NCBI RefSeq assembly: GCF_013170825.1
Contig: NZ_CP033365.1
Span: 2,182,001-2,246,000, forward strand
Direction of reading: 5' to 3'
DNA: 64,000 bases
DNA from: Mesorhizobium sp. NZP2298
GTDB lineage: Bacteria > Pseudomonadota > Alphaproteobacteria > Rhizobiales > Rhizobiaceae
Position 1 is the first letter of the stretch; each line of letters opens with the position of its first letter. A program made the translations under genes and the position numbers. Shown here in pieces: positions 43,635 to 54,039 of the stretch. The notes under the pieces are model-generated. The model saw only the letters and a program-made list of their open reading frames with translations, ran no database searches and was not told where the DNA came from.

Positions 43635-44546
43635 CTACCACGCCAGAACGGCCGGCTCCTTCTCAATCTGGCTCAGCAGCCAGTCGCGAAAACTGGCGAC
43701 CGGCGGATGGCCGCGCTTGTCGTGCGGGACGACGAGATAATAGGCGCTGCGGCTTTGCATGGGCTGGCCGGGCGCCGGCACAAGCTGGCCGCGCTGCAAT
43801 TCGCCAGCGATGAGGAGCAGCGGCAGGAGCGCGACGCCAAGGCCTTCCATGCAGGCCTGGGCGGCGGTGCCGAACTGCTCGAACTGCATGCCGGGCCCGG
43901 TCGGCGCGCTCAGGCCCTGATGCTCGAACCATTCGGTCCAGGCACCGGGGCGCGTTGCCATATGCAGCAAGGGCAGGCGACCGATATCAGCCGGCGTGGC
44001 GATGGCGCGGCCGGCGAGAAATTCGGGCGACACCACCGGCGCCACCGTTTCGCGCACCAGGAGGGTCGAGTCGGCGTCCGGCCAATCGGGCAGGCCATAG
44101 TGGATGGCGGCGTCCAGCCTCTCCCTGGCGAAGTCGAAACGGCCGACGCGGGTGACGAAGTTGATGGTGATGTCGGGGTTGTTCTCGACGAAATCGGGGA
44201 TCATCGGCATCAGCCAGCGCGTGCCGAAGGTCGGCAATATGGCAAGGTTCAAGATGCCACTATGCCGATTGCTCATCAATCCAAGGGCGGCATCGCGCAA
44301 CTGGCCAAGCGCTGAACGTACCGCTTCGGCATAGATTTCGCCCGCGGTGGACAGCCGGACATTGCGGCTGTCGCGCTCGAACAGCCGGCGGCCAAACTGA
44401 TCCTCCAACAGCTTGATCTGCCGGCTTACCGCGCCCTGGGTCAGATCCAGCTCCTGGGCGGCGGCGGTAAAAGACCCAAGCCGAGCCACCGCTTCGAAGG
44501 CAGCGAGGGCGCTGATGTTAGGCAGGAGGCGGCGCTGGACACTCAT
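43635..44546 (-). CDS. LysR-family regulator of the GcvA subgroup
   Basis: 303 aa. The N-terminal helix-turn-helix is LPNISALAAFEAVARLGSFT, AAAQELDLTQGAVSRQIKLL. The effector-binding domain includes AILPTFGTRWLMPMIPDFVE, a GcvA-like pattern. It is divergent from gcdH, with starts 157 bases apart, a typical arrangement for a LysR regulator and its target, so it probably controls glutaryl-CoA dehydrogenase (inference). Its stop abuts the tex stop. Confidence 0.87.
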   Translation of the reverse strand: MSVQRRLLPNISALAAFEAVARLGSFTAAAQELDLTQGAVSRQIKLLEDQFGRRLFERDSRNVRLSTAGEIYAEAVRSALGQLRDAALGLMSNRHSGILNLAILPTFGTRWLMPMIPDFVENNPDITINFVTRVGRFDFARERLDAAIHYGLPDWPDADSTLLVRETVAPVVSPEFLAGRAIATPADIGRLPLLHMATRPGAWTEWFEHQGLSAPTGPGMQFEQFGTAAQACMEGLGVALLPLLLIAGELQRGQLVPAPGQPMQSRSAYYLVVPHDKRGHPPVASFRDWLLSQIEKEPAVLAW

Positions 44547-44703
44547 GATCCATTCCTAACGCTCATTGATTGGTGAAGCAATTTCGTTTGATTTTTTCGG
44601 GCCCCGGGTCGATAAGCCGGGCCAAGATTTTGCTTCACGCATGCCGTTGTTGCCAAGGATCCTGAGCTCCTTCGCCGGCATGCATCGAGTCCGGGAGAGA
44701 GCC

Positions 44704-45900
44704 ATGGCCGCCGATAAGAATGCCTTCGTCTGGGAAGATCCGTTCCTGATCGAGGACCAGCTTTCCGAAGATGAGCGCATGGTACGCGATGGTGCCGCGG
44801 CCTTCGCCGCCGACAAGCTCGCGCCGCGCATCGAGGACGCGTACCTCAACGAGACCTTCGACACCGCTATCTTTCGCGAGATGGGCGATGCCGGCCTGCT
44901 CGGCATCAACATCCCGGAGGAATTCGGCGGGCTCGGCGCCAGCTATGTGACCTACGGGCTGGTCGCGCGGGAAGTCGAACGTGTCGATTCCGGCTATCGC
45001 TCGATGATGTCGGTGCAGTCGTCGCTGGTGATGTATCCGATCTACGCCTATGGCTCGGACGAACAGCGCAAGAGGTACCTGCCCAAGCTCGCCAGCGGCG
45101 AGTGGATCGGCTGCTTCGGCCTGACCGAGCCGGATGCCGGCTCCGATCCCGGCGGCATGAAGACGCGCGCCGAGAAGACCGCTAACGGCTACAAGCTCTC
45201 CGGCTCCAAGATGTGGATTTCCAACGCGCCGGTCGCCGACGTGTTCGTCGTCTGGGCGAAGTTGAAGGGCGAGAACGGCAAGGACGAGATCCGTGGCTTC
45301 GTCCTGGAGAAGGGCATGAAGGGGCTGTCGGCGCCGAAGATCGGCGGCAAGCTGTCGCTGCGGGCGTCGATCACCGGCGAGGTGGTGATGGAAGGCGTCG
45401 AGGTCGGCGAAGACGCGCTGCTGCCAAACGCCAAGGGCCTGGGCGGCCCGTTCGGTTGCCTCAACCGGGCTCGCTATGGCATTTCCTGGGGCTCGATGGG
45501 GGCGGCGGAGGATTGCTGGCATCGCGCCCGCCAGTATGGCCTTGACCGCAAGCAGTTCGGCAAGCCGCTGGCCGGCACGCAGCTTTACCAGAAGAAGCTC
45601 GCCGACATGCAGACCGAGATCGCGCTCGGGCTGCAGGCATCCTTGCGCGTCGGACGGCTGCTGGATGAGGGCAAGATGGCGCCGGAGATGATCTCGATCG
45701 TCAAGCGCAACAATTGCGGCAAGGCGCTCGACATCGCCCGCCAGGCCCGCGACATGCATGGCGGCAACGGCATCCAGATCGGCTACCACGTCATGCGCCA
45801 CGCGCAGAACCTGGAGACGGTCAACACCTATGAGGGCACTCACGACGTGCATGCGCTGATCCTGGGTCGGGCCCAGACCGGGATACAGGCGTTCTTTTGA
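44704..45900 (+). CDS. gcdH: Glutaryl-CoA dehydrogenase
   Basis: 398 aa from the ATG at 44704, preceded by GGGAGAGAG; the frame starts earlier at 44566 without support. The acyl-CoA dehydrogenase fold is clear ([20 protein letters not shown]). The family signature [20 protein letters not shown] holds the catalytic base E377, and [13 protein letters not shown] around R99 matches the glutaryl-CoA binding segment. It oxidises and decarboxylates glutaryl-CoA to crotonyl-CoA with FAD in lysine and tryptophan breakdown. The neighbouring LysR gene and the ALDH7 gene at 57079 fit lysine catabolism. Confidence 0.93.
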   Translation: MAADKNAFVWEDPFLIEDQLSEDERMVRDGAAAFAADKLAPRIEDAYLNETFDTAIFREMGDAGLLGINIPEEFGGLGASYVTYGLVAREVERVDSGYRSMMSVQSSLVMYPIYAYGSDEQRKRYLPKLASGEWIGCFGLTEPDAGSDPGGMKTRAEKTANGYKLSGSKMWISNAPVADVFVVWAKLKGENGKDEIRGFVLEKGMKGLSAPKIGGKLSLRASITGEVVMEGVEVGEDALLPNAKGLGGPFGCLNRARYGISWGSMGAAEDCWHRARQYGLDRKQFGKPLAGTQLYQKKLADMQTEIALGLQASLRVGRLLDEGKMAPEMISIVKRNNCGKALDIARQARDMHGGNGIQIGYHVMRHAQNLETVNTYEGTHDVHALILGRAQTGIQAFF

Positions 45901-45908
45901 GCGACTTT

Positions 45909-45932
45909 AAGCCGGCAACCGGTTCTTTAATT
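45909..45932 (+). terminator. Weak terminator-like hairpin after gcdH
   Basis: A short stem CCGG-caa-CCGG, extended by a G-U and an A-T pair (agccgg/ccggtt), is followed by ctttaattta. It lies 9 bases past the gcdH stop. Stability is modest, so partial termination is the most one can claim. Confidence 0.45.
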
Positions 45933-46015
45933 TAGGTGCAGCGCAACATCCGCTTGGAGAATGGCGACCAGATGTGTCAGGGTTCGACTGAATAAACGCC
46001 GATCTCCGGGGCCCC

Positions 46016-49000
46016 ATGGCAATTCTGGCAGCCGTCTACCACCTGACCCACTACAAATATGACCGGCCGGTGATTCTCGGCCCTCAAATCATCAGGCTGC
46101 AGCCGGCACCGCATTCCCGCACCAAGGTCTTGAGCCACTCGCTCAAGGTCGGGCCGGCGAACCACTTCGTCAATTTGCAGCAGGATCCCTACGGCAACTT
46201 CCTCGCCCGCTTCGTCTTTCCCGAGCCAGTGAGTGAGCTCAAGATCGAGGTCGATCTCGTCGCCGACATGACGGTCTACAATCCGTTCGATTTCTTCGTC
46301 GAACCGTCGGCCGAGACATTCCCGTTCGAATACCCGGAAGAGATCAGGGATGACCTCGCTATCTACCGGACGCCGGAACCCGCGGGGCCGCTGCTTTCGG
46401 CTTTCCTGAAAACCGTTGACACCACCCAGAAGAACACCGTCAATTTCCTTGTCGACCTCAACGCTCGGTTGCAGCGCGAGATCGCCTATATCGTGCGCAT
46501 GGAGACCGGCGTGTTCTCGCCGGAGGAAACGTTAGCCGCCGGCAAGGGATCGTGCCGGGATTCAAGCTGGTTGCTGGTGCAGATCCTGCGCAATCTTGGC
46601 ATCGCCGCGCGCTTCGTGTCGGGCTATCTGATCCAGCTCAAACCCGACCTCATCGCACTCGATGGGCCGGCAGGCACATCGGTCGACTTCACGGATCTGC
46701 ACGCCTGGTGCGAGGTCTATCTTCCCGGCGCCGGCTGGATCGGCTTCGACCCGACTTCCGGCCTGCTCACCGGCGAGAGCCATGTGCCGCTCGCCGCGAC
46801 ACCGCATTTCCGCAATGCGGCCCCCATTTCCGGCATGGCGAGCTTTGCCAATGTCGAATTCGGCTTCGACATGCGGGTCGACCGCATCGCCGAGCATCCG
46901 CGCATCACCAAGCCGTTCTCGGATGAAAGCTGGCGGGCGCTTGACGCGCTCGGCAACAAGGTCGATGCCGCACTGGCGGCAGGCGACGTGCGGCTGACGA
47001 TGGGCGGCGAGCCGACCTTCGTGTCGATCGACGATTTCGAATCCGCCGAATGGAACACCGCCGCGGTCGGTCCGACCAAGCGCGAAAAGGCCGATGCGCT
47101 GATCCGCCGGCTGCGCGAACGTTTCGCGCCGGGAGGCTTCCTCCATTACGGCCAGGGCAAATGGTATCCCGGCGAAAGCTTGCCGCGCTGGACCTTTTCG
47201 CTCTACTGGCGCGCCGATGGCGAGCCGGTATGGAGCGACCCGTCGCTGATCGCGCGCGAAAAAAGTTCGGCCGATATCGGCCCAAAACAGGCCGAAAGCC
47301 TGCTCACCGCGATCGCCGGTGAACTCGGCATCGACACGTCGATGGTCAGCGAAGCTTACGAAGACCCGGCCGAGTGGCTGCTCAAGGAAGGCAAGCTGCC
47401 GGAGAATGTCGATCCGTCCAATTCCAAGCTGGAGGATCCGGAAGAGCGCAGCCGCATGGCGAAAGTGTTCGAGCGCGGGCTGACCAAACCGTCGGGCTAC
47501 GTGCTGCCGGTGCAGCGCTGGAACAGCCAGGCGTCCGGGCCGCGCTGGCGCTCGGAAAAATGGAAGACGCGACGCGGGCGGCTGTTCCTGGTGCCTGGCG
47601 ATTCACCGGTCGGCTATCGCTTGCCGCTCGGCACGCTGCCTTATGTGCCACCCGCGCAATTCCCCTACATCGTGCCCGTCGATCCGTCGCTGCCGCGCGG
47701 AGCGCTGCCCCCGCGTGAAGCTATCTTGCCCTCCGCCGCGCCGGCCGAACTTGAAGGTGCCGACGAGATGGCGCGCCGGCAGCAGGCGGTATCGTTCACC
47801 GCGGCGACCGGCCAGCAGGACCGGGTCGAACAGGAGATCACCGAGATTGGTGGCGCGGTGCGCACCGCACTCTCGGTCGAGCCGCGCGATGGACGGCTCT
47901 GCGTGTTCATGCCGCCGGTTGAAGCACTGGAGGACTATCTCGAACTGGTCGCGGCCGCCGAGAACGCTGCGCGGGCCATCGGCCTACCCGTCCACATCGA
48001 GGGCTATGGCCCGCCGCATGATCCACGCCTCAATGTCATCCGCGTCGCGCCCGATCCAGGCGTCATCGAGGTCAACATCCATCCGGCTGCCAACTGGCAG
48101 GATTGCGTGGCGACGACGACGGCAATCTATGAGGAAGCGCGGCTGACGCGGCTTGGCGCCGACAAGTTCATGATCGACGGCCGCCACACCGGCACCGGCG
48201 GCGGCAATCATGTCGTCGTCGGCGGCGCGACACCAAATGACAGCCCGTTCCTACGCCGGCCCGATCTGTTGAAGAGCCTGGTGCTGCAATGGCAGCGGCA
48301 TCCGTCGCTGTCCTATCTGTTCTCGGGCCTGTTCATCGGCCCGACAAGCCAGGCGCCGCGCTTCGACGAGGCGCGCCACGATTCGCTCTACGAACTCGAA
48401 ATCGCCATGGCGCAGGTGCCGCATCCCGACCAGGGCGCGGCGCCCCTGCCGTGGCTGGTCGACCGGCTGTTCCGCAACCTGTTGACGGACGTGACCGGCA
48501 ACACGCATCGCTCGGAAATCTGCATCGACAAGCTGTTTTCGCCGGATGGGCCGACCGGCCGGCTCGGCCTGGTCGAATTCCGCGGCTTCGAAATGCCGCC
48601 CAACGCGCGGATGAGCCTTGCGCAGCAGCTTCTGGTGCGTGCCATCATCGCCCGTGCGTGGAAGAACCCGCTCGACGGCCGTTTCGTGCGCTGGGGCACT
48701 TCGCTGCATGACCGCTTCATGCTGCCGCATCATGTCTGGGCTGATTTTCTCGACGTGCTCGACGATCTCAAGCTCAACGGTTTCGAATTCCGGCCTGAAT
48801 GGTTCGACGCGCAGCTCGATTTCCGCTTTCCCTTCTGCGGCGAGGTGCAGCATGCCGGCATCAAGCTGGAACTGAGGCAGGCGCTGGAGCCGTGGCATGT
48901 CATGGGCGAGCAGGGCGCGATCGGCGGTACCGTGCGCTTTGTCGATTCCTCGGTCGAACGCCTGCAGGTCAAGACCGAAGGGCTCAATCCGGAACGCCAT

Positions 49001-49375
49001 GCAATCGTCTGCAACGGCCGCATCGTGCCGATGAAGGTGACGGATAATCGCGAGGTGGCGGTTGCGGGCGTGCGCTTCAAGGCCTGGCAACCCGCGTCCG
49101 GCCTGCATCCGGCGCTGCCGGTCAACACGCCGCTGGTGTTCGACATCTACGACCGCTGGTCGGGCAGGGCGGTCGGCGGTTGCGTCTACCATGTCGCGCA
49201 TCCCGGCGGGCGCAACTACGATACGTTCCCGGTCAACGGCAACGAGGCGGAAGCGCGGCGGCTCGCCCGCTTCGAACCGCGCGGCCACACGCCATCAGGC
49301 TATGTGCTGCGTGAAGAACAACCGGCGGAAGATTTCCCGATGACCCTTGACCTTCGGCGTCCACCCAGACTGTGA
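46016..49375 (+). CDS. Transglutaminase-like peptidase fused to DUF2126
   Basis: 1119 aa. Residues 1-300 are a bacterial transglutaminase N-terminal beta domain ([20 protein letters not shown]) and a papain-like core with C180 ([14 protein letters not shown]), H229 ([12 protein letters not shown]) and D245 (GFDPTSGL). All three catalytic residues are intact. Residues about 330-1119 are DUF2126 ([56 protein letters not shown]), which has been proposed to be a glutamine-synthetase-like COOH-NH2 ligase. No signal peptide. It sits 6 bases before the ATP-grasp gene. The set is conserved in many proteobacteria, but its substrate is unknown. Confidence 0.85.
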   Translation: MAILAAVYHLTHYKYDRPVILGPQIIRLQPAPHSRTKVLSHSLKVGPANHFVNLQQDPYGNFLARFVFPEPVSELKIEVDLVADMTVYNPFDFFVEPSAETFPFEYPEEIRDDLAIYRTPEPAGPLLSAFLKTVDTTQKNTVNFLVDLNARLQREIAYIVRMETGVFSPEETLAAGKGSCRDSSWLLVQILRNLGIAARFVSGYLIQLKPDLIALDGPAGTSVDFTDLHAWCEVYLPGAGWIGFDPTSGLLTGESHVPLAATPHFRNAAPISGMASFANVEFGFDMRVDRIAEHPRITKPFSDESWRALDALGNKVDAALAAGDVRLTMGGEPTFVSIDDFESAEWNTAAVGPTKREKADALIRRLRERFAPGGFLHYGQGKWYPGESLPRWTFSLYWRADGEPVWSDPSLIAREKSSADIGPKQAESLLTAIAGELGIDTSMVSEAYEDPAEWLLKEGKLPENVDPSNSKLEDPEERSRMAKVFERGLTKPSGYVLPVQRWNSQASGPRWRSEKWKTRRGRLFLVPGDSPVGYRLPLGTLPYVPPAQFPYIVPVDPSLPRGALPPREAILPSAAPAELEGADEMARRQQAVSFTAATGQQDRVEQEITEIGGAVRTALSVEPRDGRLCVFMPPVEALEDYLELVAAAENAARAIGLPVHIEGYGPPHDPRLNVIRVAPDPGVIEVNIHPAANWQDCVATTTAIYEEARLTRLGADKFMIDGRHTGTGGGNHVVVGGATPNDSPFLRRPDLLKSLVLQWQRHPSLSYLFSGLFIGPTSQAPRFDEARHDSLYELEIAMAQVPHPDQGAAPLPWLVDRLFRNLLTDVTGNTHRSEICIDKLFSPDGPTGRLGLVEFRGFEMPPNARMSLAQQLLVRAIIARAWKNPLDGRFVRWGTSLHDRFMLPHHVWADFLDVLDDLKLNGFEFRPEWFDAQLDFRFPFCGEVQHAGIKLELRQALEPWHVMGEQGAIGGTVRFVDSSVERLQVKTEGLNPERHAIVCNGRIVPMKVTDNREVAVAGVRFKAWQPASGLHPALPVNTPLVFDIYDRWSGRAVGGCVYHVAHPGGRNYDTFPVNGNEAEARRLARFEPRGHTPSGYVLREEQPAEDFPMTLDLRRPPRL

Positions 49376-49381
49376 TCGGAC

Positions 49382-51793
49382 ATGGCAAAGGGGAATCACA
49401 AGAGGGTACGCGGCAAGCCGCAGATCCACAGCCTGCTGGAGCACTACCAGCCGATCGACGGTGTCGTCGACGAAATGGTCGATGCGTCAGGCAATCCCCG
49501 TCCGGTGTGGAAGCAGTTCATCGAGGCGCTCGACGAAATAGGGTCTGAAAAGCTCGGCCAGCGTTTCGCCCGCGCCGACCAGTATCTGCGCGATGCCGGC
49601 GTCTATTACCGCGTCTACGACAAGGCCGGCGCCAATGAGCGCGAATGGCCGCTGGCGCATGTGCCCTTGCTCATCGAAGACGCCGAATGGGCCGCAATCA
49701 GCGCTGGGCTCATCCAGAGGGCCGAGCTGTTCGAGGAAACCATCGCCGATATCCATGGGCGCAACCGGCTCGTCGAAAAAGGCATCCTGCCGGCGGGATT
49801 GATCGCGGCCAGCCCGGAGTATTTGCGGCCCGTGGTCGGTACCACGCCAGCCGGTGGCCATTTCCTGCATTTCTGTGCTTTCGAGCTCGGCCGTGGGCCC
49901 GATGGCCGGTGGTGGGTGCTGGGCGACCGCACGCAAGCACCATCGGGCGCCGGCTTCGCCCTGGAGAACCGCGTCGCCACCACGCGCGCGCTGTCCGACA
50001 TCTATGGCGAAATGCATGTGCACCGGCTTGCCGGCTTCTTCCGCCGGTTCCGCGATGCGCTGATCGGCATGGCCAGGGAAACCGACGGCCGCGTCGCCAT
50101 TCTGACGCCGGGGCCGCTCAACGAAACCTACTACGAACACGCCTATATCGCCCGCTACCTCGGCATCATGCTGCTCGAGGGCGAGGACCTCACCGTTTCC
50201 GGCGGCAGGCTGATGGTGCGCACTGTTTCCGGCCTGATGCCGATCAGCGTGCTCTGGCGGCGTCTCGATGCCGCCTTCGCCGATCCGCTCGAACTGCGAT
50301 CGGATTCGCAGATCGGCACGCCGGGGCTGGTGGAAGCGATCCGCCAGGGTGCGGTTGCGACCGTCAACGCGCTGGGCTCGGGCCTGATGGAAACGCGGGC
50401 ACTGCTTGCTTTCCTGCCCAAGATCGCGCGCGAATTGCGCGGCGAGCGGCTGCTGCTGCCGAGCGTTGCGACCTGGTGGTGCGGGCAGGCGACGGAACGC
50501 GCCCATGTGCTTGCCAATATCGACCGCATGGTGGTCGGCCCGGCGCTCTCGACGAGACTTGCCTTCGAGGATGACGGCCAGACCACGCTCGGCTCGGCGC
50601 TGTCGGCCGGGGAGCGGGCTGAGCTGGTGGCGCGCATCGAACGCGATGGCGGCGCCTTCGTCGGCCAGGAAGCGGTGACGCTGTCGACGACACCGGTCTT
50701 TGTCGGCAGCTGGCTGGAGCCGCGGCCGGCGAGCCTGCGCGTCTACCTGGCGCGCACGCCGGAGGGCTGGACGGTGATGCCGGGCGGTTTCGCCCGCGTC
50801 GGCCTGTCGCTCGACCCGACGGCGATCGCCATGCAGCGTGGCGGCCAGGCGGCCGACGTCTGGGTGGTCAGCGACAAGCCGGTGGAGCGCGAGACGCTGC
50901 TGCCGCAAGAGAGCGACAGCTTCACCCGCACCAGGCCGGGCAGCCTGCCCAGCCGCGCGGCGGAGAACCTGACCTGGCTCGGGCGCTATATCGAGCGCTC
51001 GGAAGACACAGTGCGCATCCTGCGCGCCTACCATGTGCGGCTGGCCGAGACCTCCGATCCGGACATGCCGCTGCTCTCCGACATCAGGGACTATCTCGAA
51101 CCGTTCGGCATCGACGTCGAGACGGCGATCCCGTCCGGGCTGATCGGCACGCTGGATAGCGCGGTCTACAGCGCCGGGCAGATCCGCGACCGCTTCTCGC
51201 CCGATGGCTGGCTGGCGCTCAAGGATCTGTCGAAGACCATCCATCAGTTCGCGACGACGGTGGCGCCGGGCGACGACGCGACACGGGCCATGACCGTGAT
51301 CCTACGCAAGCTCGCCGGCTTTTCCGGCCTGCTGCACGAGAACATGTACCGCTTCGCCGGCTGGCGGTTCCTCGAGATCGGCCGGCGGCTGGAACGCGGC
51401 ATCCAGATCGCCCGTACGCTCGCCCGGCTGACCAGCCCCAAGGCGCCGGACGGCGCGCTCGACATGATGCTGGAGATCGGCGACAGCGTCATGACCCACC
51501 GCCGGCAGTATCCGGTGCAGGCCGGCCGGCGCACGGTGATCGATCTTCTGGCGCTCGACCCACTCAATCCGCGCTCCATCCTGTTCCAGTTGGAAAGGCT
51601 GAAGGCGGAGATCGGCCTGTTGCCGTCGGTCGGCGGCGAGGGGCATATGTCGCCCGCGGCAAAGGAGATCCTGCAGCTCAACACCCAGATCGCCATCAAG
51701 GAGCCTTCGGACATGACGGCAAAGGCCCTGGACGACCTCGCCTATGAAATAGGCGGTCTCTACAACAGTCTCGCCAAGGCCTATTTCGGCTAG
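49382..51793 (+). CDS. Circularly permuted ATP-grasp protein with C-terminal alpha-E domain
   Basis: 803 aa. The N-terminal part (to about 500) is the circularly permuted ATP-grasp type 2 domain (COG2308-like): YHRVYDKAGANEREW-type strands (here YYRVYDKAGANEREWPL), VAILTPGPLNETYYEHAYIA and LLLPSVATWWCGQ. From about residue 520 the alpha-E (DUF403) domain begins with its hallmark SRAAENLTWLGRYIERSEDT and continues as an all-helical bundle to the end. In many genomes these are two separate genes; here they are fused. ATP-grasp enzymes form amide or peptide bonds, so with the flanking transglutaminases this suggests synthesis and cleavage of a peptide-like product (inference). Confidence 0.87.
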   Translation: MAKGNHKRVRGKPQIHSLLEHYQPIDGVVDEMVDASGNPRPVWKQFIEALDEIGSEKLGQRFARADQYLRDAGVYYRVYDKAGANEREWPLAHVPLLIEDAEWAAISAGLIQRAELFEETIADIHGRNRLVEKGILPAGLIAASPEYLRPVVGTTPAGGHFLHFCAFELGRGPDGRWWVLGDRTQAPSGAGFALENRVATTRALSDIYGEMHVHRLAGFFRRFRDALIGMARETDGRVAILTPGPLNETYYEHAYIARYLGIMLLEGEDLTVSGGRLMVRTVSGLMPISVLWRRLDAAFADPLELRSDSQIGTPGLVEAIRQGAVATVNALGSGLMETRALLAFLPKIARELRGERLLLPSVATWWCGQATERAHVLANIDRMVVGPALSTRLAFEDDGQTTLGSALSAGERAELVARIERDGGAFVGQEAVTLSTTPVFVGSWLEPRPASLRVYLARTPEGWTVMPGGFARVGLSLDPTAIAMQRGGQAADVWVVSDKPVERETLLPQESDSFTRTRPGSLPSRAAENLTWLGRYIERSEDTVRILRAYHVRLAETSDPDMPLLSDIRDYLEPFGIDVETAIPSGLIGTLDSAVYSAGQIRDRFSPDGWLALKDLSKTIHQFATTVAPGDDATRAMTVILRKLAGFSGLLHENMYRFAGWRFLEIGRRLERGIQIARTLARLTSPKAPDGALDMMLEIGDSVMTHRRQYPVQAGRRTVIDLLALDPLNPRSILFQLERLKAEIGLLPSVGGEGHMSPAAKEILQLNTQIAIKEPSDMTAKALDDLAYEIGGLYNSLAKAYFG

Positions 51794-51827
51794 AGCCGGA
51801 TGATTTTTAGATCAATCATCCGGCTCT
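51792..51827 (+). repeat. Palindromic element (13-bp stem) after the ATP-grasp gene
   Basis: A perfect 13-bp stem (51792-51804 with 51815-51827, sequence AGAGCCGGATGAT) and a 10-base loop. It begins inside the stop codon of the ATP-grasp gene (TAG at 51791-51793). No T-run follows, so it is better read as a repeat element or a 3'-end stabilising hairpin than as a terminator. Confidence 0.7.
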
Positions 51828-51841
51828 CAATTAGAAAAGAT

Positions 51842-51892
51842 AGCGCATGATGTCGTCCGAAAACCGGTTCATACTTTTCGGGATCATGCTCT
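51842..51892 (+). repeat. 51-bp palindromic repeat, copy 3
   Basis: The same family as 27454-27504: it opens AGCGCATGATGTCGTCCG, has the inner inverted repeat CCGAAAA/TTTTCGG and closes ATCATGCTCT. Outer arms match except for one change (GCGC versus GAGC). It is the middle of three palindromes in this gap. Confidence 0.85.
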
Positions 51893-51894
51893 AG

Positions 51895-51939
51895 GCAGGT
51901 TCCGCAAAAGTGTCGCACGGTTTTGCGACAAGAACCTGC
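51895..51939 (+). repeat. Compound hairpin element upstream of transglutaminase 2
   Basis: Two nested inverted repeats: outer GCAGGTTC (51895-51902) with GAACCTGC (51932-51939), inner CGCAAAA (51903-51909) with TTTTGCG (51921-51927). It lies 20 bases before the ATG of the transglutaminase gene and could fold in that mRNA's leader. The three palindromes from 51792 to 51939 form a mosaic like the RIME-type elements described in rhizobia. Confidence 0.7.
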
Positions 51940-51959
51940 GGCAAACAAGAAAAGTAGGC

Positions 51960-52844
51960 ATGCTTTACGACATCAGGCTCCATCTCCACTACGATTATGC
52001 AGCGGCGGCCGGCGGCGGCCGCCACCAGATCCGCGTGCTGCCATCGACGATATCCGGCGTGCAACGCGTCATCGCTGCATCCCTGTCCTTCACGCCGGCA
52101 CCCAATGAACGTTCGGATTTTTCGGACTTCTTCGGCAACAACGTCACCTCCATCGCCTTTCGCGACGCGCATGACGCGCTCGACATCCGTATGAGCGCAC
52201 GCGTTTCGGTGTCGCGGCCCGAACCTGGACTCGACGTGTCGCCCGATATCGCCCGGCTGAGGCAGGAACTGGCCGCGGTGCGGTCGCTGGCGCCTGATGC
52301 GCCGCATCATTTTCTGGCGGGAAGCGCTCACTCCGGCATCGACGCGGCGATAACCGCCTATGCAGGGGATAGCATTGCCGGCTCGGCCGCCGGTACGGCG
52401 ATGAATCTCTGCAATAGCATCCATCGCGACTTCACCTATGACGGTGAAGCGACCACGGTGCGGACCCGGGCCAGCGATGCCTTCAAGCTGAAGCGCGGCG
52501 TCTGCCAGGATTTTTCGCACATCATGATCGCCGGCCTGCGCGGGCTCGGCATTCCGGCCGGCTATGTCAGCGGCTTCCTGCGCACCATTCCACCGAAGGG
52601 GAAGCCCCGGCTGGAAGGCGCCGATGCCATGCATGCCTGGGTCAAGGTCTGGTGCGGGCGTGACGCCGGCTGGCAGGAGTTCGATCCGACCAACGGCATG
52701 CGGGCGAGCAACGACCACATCACCGTCGGCTATGGCCGCGACTATTCCGATGTCGCGCCGATCGTCGGCGTTCTCAAGACCACGGGCGGTCAGGTGGGCG
52801 AGCAGGCTGTCGACGTCATTCCGGTCGCGCTCGAAAAGGTGTGA
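51960..52844 (+). CDS. Transglutaminase-like cysteine peptidase (second copy)
   Basis: 294 aa. N-terminal transglutaminase beta domain (MLYDIRLHLHYDYAAAAGGG) and a core with C182 (KLKRGVCQDFSHIMIAGL), H225 (GADAMHAWVKVW) and D242 (QEFDPTNGMRAS), an intact triad. It lacks a signal peptide. This is the third component usually found next to the DUF2126/ATP-grasp/alpha-E genes. The ribosome site is poor (AGTAGG too close to the ATG), and the palindrome mosaic lies just upstream. Sequence-wise it is only distantly related to the first transglutaminase domain. Confidence 0.87.
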   Translation: MLYDIRLHLHYDYAAAAGGGRHQIRVLPSTISGVQRVIAASLSFTPAPNERSDFSDFFGNNVTSIAFRDAHDALDIRMSARVSVSRPEPGLDVSPDIARLRQELAAVRSLAPDAPHHFLAGSAHSGIDAAITAYAGDSIAGSAAGTAMNLCNSIHRDFTYDGEATTVRTRASDAFKLKRGVCQDFSHIMIAGLRGLGIPAGYVSGFLRTIPPKGKPRLEGADAMHAWVKVWCGRDAGWQEFDPTNGMRASNDHITVGYGRDYSDVAPIVGVLKTTGGQVGEQAVDVIPVALEKV

Positions 52845-52990
52845 AGGCGAGCGAAACGCCGAGGCGTCCCGTTGTTGCAATTCTGGATTGTCGAAGGCGA
52901 CTTCTCAAACATCGAAGGGGCCGCTAGTCTGTATTTGTTCCGAGGGACAACCATCGTACTGCCAAGGCGCGCGAACGCGGGGTTTTGTAA

Positions 52991-53926
52991 TTGAAAGCGG
53001 TCAGCGTCGTCATTCCTGCCTACAATGCAGCGGCCACAATCGCCACAACGCTGGCGTCACTCGCCGGCGAGGCCGAGGTTATCGGCGAGGTCCTGCTGGT
53101 CGACGATGCATCGACGGACGGCATGACGGCGACGGCGCTGCAGGTCGCGGCGCGACTATCCTTGCCGCTGCGTGTGCTGCCGGCCAATTGCCGCGACGCC
53201 GGCGGCGCTCGCAACGTGGCGCTGGCTGAGGCACTCCATCCCTGGGTTTACCTGATCGACGCCGACGATTTGCATCTTGAGGGCGGATTGCGCGCACTGC
53301 TGCGGCAGGCCGAGCGCCAGCCGAAAGCCGACATGATCGTTGGCGCCTATCGGCGACGGGTGAGCGGTGAGGATCGGCAGATCAAGGTGCCGAACGGTTA
53401 CCAGGCCGCCTGCCTGGCAAACGCTTCCGCCTATGTGAAGGGCGATATACGTTCGGTCGCCGTGGGCAGCGTGTTGGCATCCCGGCGCCTGATCGGCGAG
53501 ACGCGGTTTCCTGTGGGTCTTGCCTATGACGAGGACACGCTGTTCTGGGCACGGCTGATGAGCAAGGCCTCGCTGGCCATGATGCCGCAGCCGGTGATGG
53601 TCTATGAGGTTTCGCCCGCCCGTTCGGACGATCGTTTTGCTATCAACCCGGTGCGGCGCTTCCTGGAGTGGCGCCGCGAACTGCGCACGCTCACGGATTG
53701 CAGCATCCCGGTCTCGGCGCTCAAGGCCAGGGAGGGACTGGTCGCCCTGAAGATCGCCCGCGTCCACTACGCACGTGGCGACCTGGACACCGCCGCGCGC
53801 TTCCTGGCGGTGGCGGCGGTCGCGCCGAAGCGACGGTCGGAGGCATGGCGCTGCCTGCGCTACAGGCTCAAGCTCGCGGTGCGGCGCCGGCTGTCGGCTC
53901 CGCTTCAGATGCAAGGCGCCCTGTAG
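52991..53926 (+). CDS. Family 2 glycosyltransferase
   Basis: 311 aa from a TTG at 52991 (MKAVSVVIPAYNAAATIATT). GT-A fold motifs: VLLVDDASTDG for nucleotide binding and D90-A-D-D93 (VYLIDADDLHLEG) as the metal-binding DxD. The C-terminal third is helical and basic (RSEAWRCLRYRLKLAVRRRL), possibly membrane-associated. It transfers a sugar from an activated donor; acceptor unknown. No other polysaccharide gene is nearby. No clear ribosome site precedes the TTG, so the start is tentative. Confidence 0.8.
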   Translation: MKAVSVVIPAYNAAATIATTLASLAGEAEVIGEVLLVDDASTDGMTATALQVAARLSLPLRVLPANCRDAGGARNVALAEALHPWVYLIDADDLHLEGGLRALLRQAERQPKADMIVGAYRRRVSGEDRQIKVPNGYQAACLANASAYVKGDIRSVAVGSVLASRRLIGETRFPVGLAYDEDTLFWARLMSKASLAMMPQPVMVYEVSPARSDDRFAINPVRRFLEWRRELRTLTDCSIPVSALKAREGLVALKIARVHYARGDLDTAARFLAVAAVAPKRRSEAWRCLRYRLKLAVRRRLSAPLQMQGAL

Positions 53927-54039
53927 CACACCGGCGCCCTGGGCTGTCCGCACCATCTGCGGCGCCCGGCTTTTCGAACGGTCTGTGGAACCAGCAATCG
54001 GCCAGCAGCTTATCTCTGCGTATTTTGCATGGAGCTTAC

